Origin: Lignipirellula cremea
GTDB lineage: Bacteria; Planctomycetota; Planctomycetia; Pirellulales; Pirellulaceae
Length of the DNA: 64,000 bases
Direction: 5' to 3'
Assembly (NCBI RefSeq): GCF_007751035.1
Contig: NZ_CP036433.1
Span: forward strand, 248,001 to 312,000
Part shown: one piece after another, positions 9,339-18,511 of the stretch
Numbering within the stretch: position 1 is the stretch's first letter
How the letters are laid out: each line of letters opens with the position of its first letter
Made by a program: the position numbers and the translations under genes
Notes under the pieces: model-generated
Databases searched by the model: none
What the model was told of the DNA's origin: nothing
The model's input: the letters and a program-made list of their open reading frames with translations, nothing else

Positions 9339-9868
9339 TATTCTGTCTCCAGACCGAGTCGACGCTGGATGCATCCCAGCAGTGCGTCGCGGATACGATT
9401 TAACCGTTTGTAAACGGCGTTGGCGGATTGGCCCAGCGTTTCCGCAAAGGCTTTGATCGTGCTCGACTCGCCGTAGCATCCTGCCAGGAGGCGGCGATCT
9501 TCTTCTTTCAATTTCTCAAGGCAAAAAGCCAAAGCGCTCCGCTGCGCCTCAAGTTGTTCGCTGCGCTGTATTGCTTGTTCGGCCAGCAAGTCGAGCAATT
9601 GCTGGCTGAACACATGGCGATCGCGACGCACCTTGGTGAGGTGGTTCATGGCCGTGAACTTCGCCACCTGGAACGCCCAATTGCGAAAGCTGGAGCCCGT
9701 CCGGTATTGATCGAACCGTCGCCACATCGTCAAACTGGCCTGCTGCATGACGTCCTCGGCCGACGTCCGATCGGTGAGCAAGGTCAACACGAACGAGTGG
9801 ATGGCCGGTTCATGCCGTACAAACAACGCCACGAATTCCTCGTGTCGACTCTGGTCATCCGCTTCCAC
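9335..9868 (-). CDS. ECF-type sigma factor, Rhodopirellula/Verrucomicrobium family
   Basis: 177 residues from a GTG start at 9868, with AAAGG-like bases upstream. Region 2 is visible at residues ~10-80 (FVRHEPAIHSFVLTLL, AEDVMQQASLTMWRRFDQY, FRNWAFQVAKF). Region 4 is at ~110-170 (LAGCYGESSTIKAFAETLGQ, AVYKRLNRIRDALLGCI). This is the sigma-70 subfamily described for planctomycetes and verrucomicrobia. It heads a three-gene coupled unit with the FecR-WD40 and pseudo-caspase genes and is divergent from the DUF1501 gene at 10256. It plausibly controls its own operon and perhaps the divergent unit, but no target promoter could be proved. Confidence 0.92.
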   Translation of the reverse strand: MEADDQSRHEEFVALFVRHEPAIHSFVLTLLTDRTSAEDVMQQASLTMWRRFDQYRTGSSFRNWAFQVAKFTAMNHLTKVRRDRHVFSQQLLDLLAEQAIQRSEQLEAQRSALAFCLEKLKEEDRRLLAGCYGESSTIKAFAETLGQSANAVYKRLNRIRDALLGCIQRRLGLETEY

Positions 9869-9979
9869 ATCCGCGCCTTTCCGCTCCGGGATTGACTCCT
9901 ATCGACTAATGTTTGCCCCCGATGAAATCAGCCTCGTATTTTCGAGGATTGTCGGCGAATCGCATCTCAACAGGAGTGA

Positions 9980-10009
9980 CGACTTTTTCGAATAAATATT
10001 CTCAAGTCG
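9980..10009. promoter_or_regulatory. Nested inverted repeat in divergent intergenic region
   Basis: The 387-bp gap between the sigma-factor gene and the divergent DUF1501 gene holds an AT-rich patch with outer arms CGACTT/AAGTCG around inner arms GAATA/TATTC. It is a candidate operator or hairpin serving the divergent promoters. It lies about 110 bases from the sigma-factor start and about 245 bases from the DUF1501 start. The rest of the gap shows no ORF worth calling and no clear sigma-70 boxes. Confidence 0.3.
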
Positions 10010-10255
10010 CAAATTCATGCAGTTACACAACTTAACGCGAAAAGGTCGCTCGGGCCGCCCAGAAAGTGCCCGGTTGCAGCCGAGAACGGCGGCTAAATTC
10101 AGCCGACGGCACACATTAGTACGTGAGCACCGAGCGCAAATTCGATAATATCAGATTTCATTGATGCGATCGTCGTCGGTCCAGTCGCATCGGTTTCGGC
10201 GAACCGTCGCCGCCAGCGAACCGATTTGCGAATTGATGGTTCAGGATGTTTCTCC

Positions 10256-11578
10256 ATGAATACGCCTTCTACGAATAGCAACCTGTGCCCCCGTCGCGAG
10301 CACGCCTTCTCGCGTCGGGCTCTGTTGCACGGAGCGATCGCCGGGGGAGTCGCTTTTGGCGGCTTCCGGCGCTTGTTCGCCGCCGAGCAGGTCGCGGCCG
10401 CGAGGAAGAACGACAAACGCGTGCTGCTGGTCTTTATGAGCGGCGGGCCCAGCCAGTTTGAAACGTGGGACCCAAAGCCCGGCCAACCAACAGGCGGGCC
10501 GCACATCTCGATTCCCACTTCCATGCCCGGCGTGCATTTTGACGAGTTCATGCCGAACCTGGCGCGGCTCGCCCACCGCATGATCACCGTTCGCAGCATG
10601 ACCAGCAGCAACGGCGATCACGACCAGGGCGGCTATGTCGCACAAACGGCCTACAATCCCAGCGCGCTCGTCGCCCCGGCGCCGCATTGGCTGTCGATCT
10701 GCGCCCATGAGCAACCGGCGGCCGATCCAGGCTTGCCGTCGTATGTCATGCTGGGCAAAGACAATTTTGGCTCGCTGCATGTGCCCGGCTCCGGTTATCT
10801 GGGAGCACCCTACCAGGGGTTGCTCTGCCCCGGCGGCGGCGCCGGGCCGGAAGATCTGCCGGCGCCCAGCGAGGAAGCCCTGGCGGATTTTCAGCGGCGC
10901 GAGCAACTACGAAGTTCGTTCAGCAAGGCGTTCGCCCAGGGTCGGTCGGCGGGCCTGGTGCAATCGCATGACGGCTCCTTTGAGCAAGTCGGACGGCTGC
11001 TGCAGTCGGCCGATCTGTTCGACATCTCGCACGAATCGACGAGCGACTTCGACCGTTACGGCGACAGCAAGCTGGGCCGCGACTGTATCCTGGCCCGGCG
11101 TCTGCTGGAACGCGGCGTGCCGTTTGTCCGGGTGCAGCATCAAAGCGGCCTGGCCTGGGACAAGCACCGCAGGGCGTTCCAAAGCCAGCGCTGGATCACC
11201 AGCGAATTTGACACGGCGATGGGCGCGCTGATCGACGATCTCATCGACCGCGGCCTGTGGGACAGCACGCTGCTGGTGCTGATGGGCGAGTTCGGCCGCA
11301 CCCCGCAGATCCAGGGTCAAGGCCAGCCCGGCCGGAACCACTGGACCAAGTGCTGGTCGCTTGCCTTCGGCGGTTGCGGTCTCCAGGAGGGCGTTGTGGT
11401 TGGTTCCACTAATGAAAACGGAACCGATTTGGCCGATCGGCCCGTCACGATTCACGATCTGTTCGCCACCTTCTATACGGCCCTGGGCGTCAATCCGCAC
11501 AAAGAACTGGAATTCGAGAACCGGCCGATTCCGTTCATCGAAGACAAACTCGGCCAACCCATGCAAGAAGTGTTTTAA
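10256..11578 (+). CDS. DUF1501 family Tat-exported protein
   Basis: 440 residues from ATG 10256, with AGGA upstream; the in-frame TTG at 10226 was rejected. The N-terminus has a twin-arginine-like FSRRALLHGAIAGGVAFGG signal. DUF1501 hallmarks are VFMSGGPSQFETWDPKPG, RRLLERGVPFVRVQ, LLVLMGEFGRTPQIQ, GRNHWTKCWS and a C-terminal TFYTALGVNP. DUF1501 belongs to the alkaline-phosphatase/sulfatase-like superfamily, but no substrate is known. It is the first gene of the six-gene plus-strand unit, with a WD40 gene 13 bases after it. Confidence 0.92.
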   Translation: MNTPSTNSNLCPRREHAFSRRALLHGAIAGGVAFGGFRRLFAAEQVAAARKNDKRVLLVFMSGGPSQFETWDPKPGQPTGGPHISIPTSMPGVHFDEFMPNLARLAHRMITVRSMTSSNGDHDQGGYVAQTAYNPSALVAPAPHWLSICAHEQPAADPGLPSYVMLGKDNFGSLHVPGSGYLGAPYQGLLCPGGGAGPEDLPAPSEEALADFQRREQLRSSFSKAFAQGRSAGLVQSHDGSFEQVGRLLQSADLFDISHESTSDFDRYGDSKLGRDCILARRLLERGVPFVRVQHQSGLAWDKHRRAFQSQRWITSEFDTAMGALIDDLIDRGLWDSTLLVLMGEFGRTPQIQGQGQPGRNHWTKCWSLAFGGCGLQEGVVVGSTNENGTDLADRPVTIHDLFATFYTALGVNPHKELEFENRPIPFIEDKLGQPMQEVF

Positions 11579-11591
11579 GCAGAACGCCCCT

Positions 11592-12626
11592 ATGCCTGAG
11601 CCCACCCAACTTTCCAAGGTCGACAAGACGTTCTACGTCGACGATGGCGAAAAACGCGGTCCGATGACGATGCTCCGCGTGCGCTTTCATCCGCACGAGG
11701 CGAAGCTCGTCGCTGCCTGCGCCGACCGTCGCGCGGCCCTGTTCGACCTGGACGGCGAACCTACCGAAGTGAAAGGCCGCGGCAAGTGCGTGCTGGGCGA
11801 ACTGGTTTGCCCGCATGAAAGGGGCTGGGTCCGTTGCCTTGACTTCCATCCCGACGGCCGGCAATTGGCGACCGGCGGTTCGGATCGAACGCTGCGGCTC
11901 TGGGCCTGGAAAGATGGTCGCCCTGGCGATCAACCGCTGGAGCAGGTTTCCGCACACGCAGGCTGGGTGGAAGCGGTCGCCTATTCGCCGGATGGTCGAC
12001 AGATTGCGACCGCCGGTTTTGACCGCCTGGTGAAAATCTGGCAAGCCGATAACCTCAAGCTGCTGCACACGCTGAGCGGCCATGCGAGCTATGTCGACGA
12101 GGTCGTCTATACGAGCGATGGCCGCCTCCTCAGCGGCGGCGAAGATGGTCGCGTGATCGTCTGGGACGCCCAGGCGGGGAGCCTGCTGCAGACGATCGAG
12201 TTCGGCGGCGCGAACGATCAGTCAGGGCAAACGCCCAATCACAGCGGCGTGCATCGCCTGGCCGTCAGCCGCGACGACCGCTGGCTCGGCGTCGCCGGCG
12301 GCGAGAAGCTGGACGTGTACGATCTGGCCTCCGGAGAAATCGTCGCCAGCGAACGGCTCAACATGCAAGTCGCCTTTCATCCGACCGCGGATCTGCTGGC
12401 TGGCGGGGAAAGCGAAGCGAAGTTCTGGAACTACGACGCCGGCAAATTCGTCCCGCCAAAGAAAGACAAGAACGGCAAGCCGCAGAACGCCACCGGCATT
12501 CCCGGCAAGTCGTTCGCCGCCGTCAAACGGGGCGAATGGTCGCTCGGGCTTCGTTTTTCTCCCAACGGCAAACAGGTTGCGCTCGGCAAGGCGGACGGCA
12601 CGGTGGAGCTATACGATGTGGTGTAA
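11592..12626 (+). CDS. WD40-repeat beta-propeller protein
   Basis: 344 residues from ATG 11592. Successive WD40 units can be read: WVRCLDFHPDGRQLATGGSD/RTLRLW, WVEAVAYSPDGRQIATAGFD/RLVKIW, YVDEVVYTSDGRLLSGGEDG/RVIVWD, and a C-terminal LRFSPNGKQVALGKADGTVE. No signal peptide is visible, unlike its neighbours, so it may be cytoplasmic or exported by another route. It sits 13 bases after the DUF1501 gene, and its last 11 bases overlap the next start, indicating translational coupling. It is likely a scaffold or regulator within this unit. Confidence 0.88.
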   Translation: MPEPTQLSKVDKTFYVDDGEKRGPMTMLRVRFHPHEAKLVAACADRRAALFDLDGEPTEVKGRGKCVLGELVCPHERGWVRCLDFHPDGRQLATGGSDRTLRLWAWKDGRPGDQPLEQVSAHAGWVEAVAYSPDGRQIATAGFDRLVKIWQADNLKLLHTLSGHASYVDEVVYTSDGRLLSGGEDGRVIVWDAQAGSLLQTIEFGGANDQSGQTPNHSGVHRLAVSRDDRWLGVAGGEKLDVYDLASGEIVASERLNMQVAFHPTADLLAGGESEAKFWNYDAGKFVPPKKDKNGKPQNATGIPGKSFAAVKRGEWSLGLRFSPNGKQVALGKADGTVELYDVV

Positions 12627-14265
12627 GTCAACGCTGTCGGCCGTCCTGCTGCTCGCATCCACTGCGCCGGTCCTGGCCGCCGACCCGGTCAGCCAGATCA
12701 TCGACGACGAAATCAACGCGGCGTTACTAGCGGAAAAGATCGCTCCCGCTCCGCCTGCCACCGATAGCGAACTGCTGCGGCGACTTTATCTCGACATTCT
12801 GGGACGCATCCCCACGCCGGACGAGGCCCAGCGCTTCTCTAGTGACAGCCGCGCCGACAAGCATCATCGTTTGATCGACGAGCTCCTGGCCAGCGAGGAA
12901 ATGCCCGCTTACTGGCGGAGCGTGATGGACGAATGGTTCAACGGCGGGCTGCTGGAACGGGACTTCGGGAACGACGGGTTTTTGACCTACCTGGAGCAAG
13001 CACTGCGGACCAACAAGCCGTGGAATCAGATTGCTCGCGAAATGCTCGATCCCGATCTGACCGACGAGCAGCAGCACGGGGCGGCCTACTTCCTGGCCGT
13101 ACGGCTGCGCAGCGGCGATAACGCGGCCAAGATCGACAGCATGACCAGCGGCGTGGCCAGCGTCTTCTTTGGCGTGCAGCTGCAGTGCGCCAAATGCCAT
13201 GACCATCCGTTTGTCGATCAGTGGAAGCAGGATCATTACTACGGTCTGGCTGCATTTCTCGGCCGGACGCAGGAGGCGAAAGTCGGCAACACGCCAGCAA
13301 TCAAAGAACGGGCGGAAGGGGAAGTCACCTTTCTCAACACGAGCCAGGAGGAGAAGACGGCCCAGCTGATGTTCCTCGACAGCCGGGTGTTCGACGAACC
13401 GCCGCCGCCGGAGGACCGGAACCAGTGGTACGCCAAAGGGAAGAACGGCCTGCCCGACGCCCCTTATTTCAGTCGGCGCCAGGTGCTGGCCGACTATGCC
13501 TTGACGGCCGAGTCCCCCTTTTTCAAACGGGCCATCATCAATCGCCTGTGGAAGCAGCTGATGGGCCGCGGCCTGGTCGAGCCGGTTGATCAGATGCACG
13601 CCGAAAATCCCGCCTCGCATCCGGCGCTGCTCCAGCGCCTGGCCGACGACTTCGCCCAGCAGGGCTTCAATCTGCGGCGCCTGATGGCCGGCATCCTGCA
13701 TAGCGACGCTTATCTCCGGAGCACGCAGTGGACCGGCGCCGGAGATCGGCCGCGCGACGCGTCGTACGCCGTTGGCCTGCTGAAGCCGCTCACGCCGGAC
13801 CAGCTGGCCGTCAGCATCGGCGTCGCCACCGGGCATTATGACCTGTTTCGGGCGAAGCTGGAGCGCGAGCAAGAGAAACGGAAAATCGCTCAGCTGACTC
13901 CCGCCGTCGAGCGAGCGATCTACGCCAGCGATCGCGAAGTGCGCGAGTTCGCCTCGCGCTTCCGCACCAGCGGCGACCGCTTTGAAGCGAACGCCAGCCA
14001 GGCGTTGTTCCTCTCCTACAATTCGCGGATGCAAAAGCAGCTGCAGCCCTCCGCCGGCAATCTGGTGGACCAGCTCAGCAAGCAAACCAGCAACGCCGAC
14101 GCGATCCAGCAGGCGTTCCTGGCGACTCTTTCCCGCCCGCCCAGCAGCGAAGAGACGAACCACGTTGAACAGTTTCTCTCCTCCAGCAGCGCCCCGCGTC
14201 CACAACTCTGGGGCGAACTCGTCTGGTCCCTGCTGTGCAGCGCTGAATTCCGCTTTAACCATTAA
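12616..14265 (+). CDS. DUF1549 (PSCyt2) + DUF1553 (PSD1) secreted cytochrome protein
   Basis: 549 residues from ATG 12616, inside the end of the WD40 gene. A signal peptide opens the protein (STLSAVLLLASTAPVLAADP). The PSCyt2 domain begins LLRRLYLDILGRIPTPDEA and contains the haem site CAKCH at residues 191-195 followed by DHPF. PSD1 follows (FFKRAIINRLWKQLMGRGLV, HPALLQRLADDFAQQGFNLR, LRSTQWTG) and ends in CSAEFRFNH. It lacks the N-terminal PSCyt1 domain that larger relatives carry. The PQQ-propeller gene starts 16 bases later. Confidence 0.92.
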   Translation: MWCKSTLSAVLLLASTAPVLAADPVSQIIDDEINAALLAEKIAPAPPATDSELLRRLYLDILGRIPTPDEAQRFSSDSRADKHHRLIDELLASEEMPAYWRSVMDEWFNGGLLERDFGNDGFLTYLEQALRTNKPWNQIAREMLDPDLTDEQQHGAAYFLAVRLRSGDNAAKIDSMTSGVASVFFGVQLQCAKCHDHPFVDQWKQDHYYGLAAFLGRTQEAKVGNTPAIKERAEGEVTFLNTSQEEKTAQLMFLDSRVFDEPPPPEDRNQWYAKGKNGLPDAPYFSRRQVLADYALTAESPFFKRAIINRLWKQLMGRGLVEPVDQMHAENPASHPALLQRLADDFAQQGFNLRRLMAGILHSDAYLRSTQWTGAGDRPRDASYAVGLLKPLTPDQLAVSIGVATGHYDLFRAKLEREQEKRKIAQLTPAVERAIYASDREVREFASRFRTSGDRFEANASQALFLSYNSRMQKQLQPSAGNLVDQLSKQTSNADAIQQAFLATLSRPPSSEETNHVEQFLSSSSAPRPQLWGELVWSLLCSAEFRFNH

Positions 14266-14281
14266 CGATCAAAGGTCGACG

Positions 14282-15652
14282 ATGCCGCAACTTCGAAAAA
14301 CTCTCGCCGGTTGGCTGGCCGGGTGCACGCTTTCTCTCGGCATGGTTTCGCTGGTGCAGGCGCAACCGACCGGCTGGCGGGGCGATGGATCGGGGCGTTT
14401 TGAAACAGCGCAACCGCCGACGCAATGGTCGCAGGAATCGGAGAACATCGTCTGGAAGGTGGAGGTCGGCGGAGGTTATTCGTCGCCGGTGCTAAGCGGC
14501 GGGCGCCTGTTTCTTACGGCGCAACCGTCGGACGTCGTTTGCATCGATGCAGAAAGCGGCCAAGAGTTATGGCGGCAGGCGGCCGGCTATGCAGCGGCGT
14601 TAGGCGAACAGGAAGCGGCCCGCATCGCCGAGAAGCAGGCGCAGCTTGAAGCCGAGAAAAAAGAGCTGGGGAAGCAGCAAGAAGCGTTGCGCAAGAGCAA
14701 TCCCGATTCGCCAGAATTGGAGCTGTTGAACGAACGGCGCCAGGCCATCGACAAGCAGCGACAGGAGTTTGAACGTGAATTCCCGCCGGAAAAACGGGGC
14801 GGAGCCGGCAATGCCGCCGCGACGATCGCTTGCGACGGCAAGCGCGTCTTCGCCTTGTTCGGCACCGGCATCCTCGCGGCGTTTGATGTGGACGGCGACC
14901 GCCTTTGGATCCAACGCCTGGAAGCTCCGCAACAAGGTTTTGGCCACAGCGCCTCGCCGGTGCTCGCCAGCGGCCATTTGATCGTGCATATCGAGCAACT
15001 CAAGGCGCTTGATCCTGCCACCGGTGAGGCGGTCTGGAGCGTCGATCTGCCAGCGAAGTTCGGTACGCCAATCGTGACCCGCATTGCCGGTCAAGAGGTG
15101 CTCATCACGCCGTCGGGCGCGCTGGTCGTCGCCAACGAAGGAAAGGTGCTGACGGAAAAGCAGTTTGGCTTGTCCAACAACTCGCCGCTGGTCCATGACG
15201 GCGTGCTTTACGCTCACGAAGGCGGTGAGATCAAAGCGTTTCGGTTGCCAGCGACGCTGCAGACGCCGCTGAAGCTCGAACTCCTGTGGGAGACATCGGC
15301 CACCCGCGACCAGCGGATGGCGTCGGCCGTCTATCACGACGGTCTGCTCTACGGCGGAGGTCGTCGCGGCATCATGGAAGTCATCGACGCCGAAACGGGC
15401 AATTCGGTCTATCGCAAACGATTGGATATCGGGGAGCTGTTCGCCAGTCCCACCCTGGCAGGCGGATATCTTTATTACGGCGGCAAGGACGGTCAGACCC
15501 TGGTGCTGCGACCTGGCCGAAAGTACGACGAAGTCGCCATCAATGCGTCCGAGCGCATCAACGCCACCCCGTTGTTCGCCGGACGGCGCATGTACCTTCG
15601 CGCCGATCGATCCCTGTACTGCATCGAAGCTGGCGAGGCGGGTGCGGAATGA
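14282..15652 (+). CDS. PQQ-type beta-propeller protein with an inserted coiled coil
   Basis: 456 residues from ATG 14282 with a signal peptide (GWLAGCTLSLGMVSLVQAQP). PQQ-binding-like propeller blades are visible (VVCIDAESGQELWRQ, ILAAFDVDGDRLWIQRLE, QLKALDPATGEAVWSVDLP, GIMEVIDAETGNSVYRKRL). Residues ~105-165 between the first blades are a highly charged Glu/Lys/Gln coiled coil (QEAARIAEKQAQLEAEKKEL), an unusual insertion. These proteins may bind partners or ligands without being quinoprotein dehydrogenases, and no dehydrogenase signature is evident. It is co-directional and tightly spaced with the PSCyt2-PSD1 genes on either side. Confidence 0.88.
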   Translation: MPQLRKTLAGWLAGCTLSLGMVSLVQAQPTGWRGDGSGRFETAQPPTQWSQESENIVWKVEVGGGYSSPVLSGGRLFLTAQPSDVVCIDAESGQELWRQAAGYAAALGEQEAARIAEKQAQLEAEKKELGKQQEALRKSNPDSPELELLNERRQAIDKQRQEFEREFPPEKRGGAGNAAATIACDGKRVFALFGTGILAAFDVDGDRLWIQRLEAPQQGFGHSASPVLASGHLIVHIEQLKALDPATGEAVWSVDLPAKFGTPIVTRIAGQEVLITPSGALVVANEGKVLTEKQFGLSNNSPLVHDGVLYAHEGGEIKAFRLPATLQTPLKLELLWETSATRDQRMASAVYHDGLLYGGGRRGIMEVIDAETGNSVYRKRLDIGELFASPTLAGGYLYYGGKDGQTLVLRPGRKYDEVAINASERINATPLFAGRRMYLRADRSLYCIEAGEAGAE

Positions 15653-15696
15653 ATCGGAACGCATGGCCGAGAATGGCCCTCAAGGAGTCTGGCGTG

Positions 15697-18459
15697 ATGG
15701 AGAAATCGCTTTACCACGGAGTCTTGTTCCTGCTCATCGCCGCCGCCCCCGCGATCCGGGCGGCGGAACCCGATTCGAGCCAGGCCATTCGCCCGGATCT
15801 CACGTATCACGCCGATATCCGTCCGCTCCTGCAGAAACACTGCCTGGATTGCCATGGCGCCGATCAGGCGGACGCCGACTTCCGCGTGGACAGTTACCAG
15901 CTGCTGCTCCAAGGCGGCGTCGAAGCCGGCCCGGCCGTGACGCCGGGCAAAGCCGACGAGAGCCCGCTGGTGCAGTATCTCACCGGCAAGCGTACGCCGC
16001 GCATGCCGAAACAGCGTAAAGCGCTGGCGGATGCCGAGGTTGGGCTGATCCGCGCCTGGATCGATCAAGGCGCTCCGGCCGGCGAGCCGCAACAGGAGGT
16101 GTCGTTCTCCGAAGAACAGATCGTCTTTTTTGAAACGAGCATTCGCCCGCTCTTGGCCCAACACTGCATGAACTGCCACGGTACGGACAAAGCGAATGGC
16201 AACCTGGCGTTCCTTGCCCGCCAGGATCTGCTGCAGGGTGGAACGCTGGGGCCGGCAATCGTACCCGGCCAGCCCGACGAGAGTCTGCTGATCGCGGCCG
16301 TTCGTCAAACGGGCAAGTTGCGCATGCCGAAAAACAAGCCGCCGCTGGACGACGAGTCGATCGCCCTGCTCGAAAAATGGATCGCCATGGACGCCCCCTG
16401 GCCGGCGACCAGCCTGACCGACCCGCCCAAGATCCGCACCAAATTTGTCGTTTACGATTCGGATCGGGAGCATTGGGCCTTCCAGCCAGTCGTTCGTCCC
16501 GAGCTTCCCGCCGTGGCGCACCCGGCATGGCCCCGCGACGACTTGGATCGCTTTATTCTGGCCCGTCTGGAATCGGAGCAGCTTACGCCGGCCCCGCCCA
16601 CTGCACGGCGAACGTTGATGCGCCGGGTGTCTTTTGATCTGACCGGTCTGCCGCCCTCGCTGGAAGATCTGAACGAGTACCTCTCGCCGACCAGCGACGC
16701 GCCGCCCGAACGCTACGTCGACAAACTGCTCGACTCCCAAGAGTTCGGCGTCCACTGGGCCCGGCACTGGCTCGACCATGTCCGCTATCGCCCTTATCCA
16801 AAAAAGTCGGAAGCGGACGATCCGTATCGTCAGTGGGTGATCGACGCTTTCAACGAGGACATGCCTTACGACCAGTTTCTCAAGATGCAAATCGCCGGCG
16901 ACCTGCTTCCCGCGGATAAACCGGACGAGGTCCATCTCGACGGTCTCATCGCCGTGCGGCCGTGGTCGCTCAAGTCGCGTCATGAAGATCAGATCGATCT
17001 GCTGGGACGCACCTTCATGGGGCTCAGTCTGTTCTGTGCGCGGTGCCATGACCACAAGCTCGAACCGATCAGCCGGGACGATTACTACGCCATCCAAGGC
17101 ATCTTTGAAAGCAGCCGGGTGGTTCAAACTCCGTTTCTTAAGGAGCGGGCGAAGTTCGACGACTACATGGCGGGCCTCGCCCGGACCCAGGCGAACGAAG
17201 CGCGGATGAAGAAGGAACTCAAGCAGTACTCCTCGCTGGCGAGCCTGGTCGATCTGCGTGCCCGGATTGAAACGGAACGCAAGAAACTGGACGATCCCGC
17301 GCAGGACATGGCAAAAGTCCAGGCGAACCTGGAAAAACTGCAGGGGGAAGAAACGACACGCCTCGCCGAAATCCAGCAGCAGAAGAAGATTGCCATCGAT
17401 GCCCCCGAAGCAATCGAATACATGCAGCTGCGGCGAGAAAACAGCGACTTTGCGGAGAAGTGGAAAGAGGTCTTTCAGCTCGACGCCCTGGTCGATCAAT
17501 CGGAGAGCGACAAAATCGCCGACGCCGCTCCGCCCAGGCTGGGAGTCGAATCGAAGTCAGGCGAGCCTGCCCCCGCCGACGCTCCCGTGCCGCGCCGCTT
17601 TCCCACGATCCTGGCGGGCTTCGATCAAACGCCGCTAGGCGAACAGACCCAGCAGAGCGGCCGCGTCGAACTGGCCGAATGGCTGGCCGACGCCAGGCAT
17701 CCGATCACTGCGCGGCTAATGACGAATCGCATCTGGTACTACTTGCTGGGCGAAGGTCTGGTTCCCTCGCTGTCGAACTTTGGACGCAGCGGCGACGCGC
17801 CTTCCCACCCGGAGTTGCTCGATTACTTGAGCCACAATTTCGTCGAGCAGAACTGGTCGATGAAACAGCTGATCCGCAAAATCGTCCTCTCGGCGACGTA
17901 TCAACAGACGTCGAAGTTGGAAGTCTCGCCGGACGAACAGGCTCAGCGCTTGCGATGGTTTGGCGTGGCGCGGCGGAAGCGGCTGGAGGTGGAGTCGATC
18001 TATCGCACGCTCAACCTGCTCGAACTCGATCCCGCAGCAAGCGAACGGCGACGCGACCCGCCTGTCGATCTGACGAACGAGATGCGGCTGCTGTTCGACG
18101 GCGCCAGCAGCGACCTGATCGTTCCCCGCCGCACGTCGTCCGCTTCGCCTTTGCAGGCGCTGTTTCTGATGAACAGCGAACACATCCAAGCCAGCACCGA
18201 GCGGTTCGCCGTGCGGTTGTGCCAGTCGCCGGACGACTCCCAACAGATCGGGCAGGCCTTCCTGTTGCTCTACGGCCGTGAGGTTACCCCGCCAGAGCTC
18301 CACGCCGGCGAGTCCTTCCTAGCTGCCTGGCAAGCGGACCCTTCCGACAGTCCCGATGAAAAGCGAAAGAACGACGAAGTCCCGCCCGCTGAACTCAGCA
18401 AGTGGCGGGCCTACCTGCAGGTCCTGCTGTTAACGAATGAATTCCTCTACGTGGATTAG
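15697..18459 (+). CDS. Double PSCyt1 + PSCyt2 + PSD1 planctomycete cytochrome c protein
   Basis: 920 residues. ATG 15697 is chosen because AAGGAG lies 9 bases upstream and a signal peptide follows at once; an in-frame ATG at 15649 overlaps the previous stop (ATGA) and cannot be excluded. Two tandem PSCyt1 haem domains carry CLDCH (49-53) and CMNCH (157-161), each followed by LLQGG and PGK/PGQPDES. PSCyt2 (RRVSFDLTGLPPSLEDL, FCARCHDHKLEP) adds a third haem site. A charged helical region (MAKVQANLEKLQGEETTRLA) precedes PSD1, which ends NEFLYVD. The duplicated PSCyt1 distinguishes it from the other such proteins in the window, which carry one PSCyt1 domain or none. Confidence 0.92.
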   Translation: MEKSLYHGVLFLLIAAAPAIRAAEPDSSQAIRPDLTYHADIRPLLQKHCLDCHGADQADADFRVDSYQLLLQGGVEAGPAVTPGKADESPLVQYLTGKRTPRMPKQRKALADAEVGLIRAWIDQGAPAGEPQQEVSFSEEQIVFFETSIRPLLAQHCMNCHGTDKANGNLAFLARQDLLQGGTLGPAIVPGQPDESLLIAAVRQTGKLRMPKNKPPLDDESIALLEKWIAMDAPWPATSLTDPPKIRTKFVVYDSDREHWAFQPVVRPELPAVAHPAWPRDDLDRFILARLESEQLTPAPPTARRTLMRRVSFDLTGLPPSLEDLNEYLSPTSDAPPERYVDKLLDSQEFGVHWARHWLDHVRYRPYPKKSEADDPYRQWVIDAFNEDMPYDQFLKMQIAGDLLPADKPDEVHLDGLIAVRPWSLKSRHEDQIDLLGRTFMGLSLFCARCHDHKLEPISRDDYYAIQGIFESSRVVQTPFLKERAKFDDYMAGLARTQANEARMKKELKQYSSLASLVDLRARIETERKKLDDPAQDMAKVQANLEKLQGEETTRLAEIQQQKKIAIDAPEAIEYMQLRRENSDFAEKWKEVFQLDALVDQSESDKIADAAPPRLGVESKSGEPAPADAPVPRRFPTILAGFDQTPLGEQTQQSGRVELAEWLADARHPITARLMTNRIWYYLLGEGLVPSLSNFGRSGDAPSHPELLDYLSHNFVEQNWSMKQLIRKIVLSATYQQTSKLEVSPDEQAQRLRWFGVARRKRLEVESIYRTLNLLELDPAASERRRDPPVDLTNEMRLLFDGASSDLIVPRRTSSASPLQALFLMNSEHIQASTERFAVRLCQSPDDSQQIGQAFLLLYGREVTPPELHAGESFLAAWQADPSDSPDEKRKNDEVPPAELSKWRAYLQVLLLTNEFLYVD

Positions 18460-18511
18460 AAATCATCCGCTCGGCTTTGGCATGCCAGGCGATAGATCAC
18501 GGAGTTACCCC

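Noticed and set aside
12727-14262. 511-codon open frame on the minus strand, opposite the PSCyt2-PSD1 gene
   Set aside because: It mirrors a well-supported plus-strand gene with signal peptide and CxxCH motif. High GC at third positions opens long antisense frames, and the product has no recognisable domain.
15493-17499. 668-codon minus-strand frame opposite the double-PSCyt1 gene
   Set aside because: Antisense shadow; no signal peptide, ribosome site or family resemblance.
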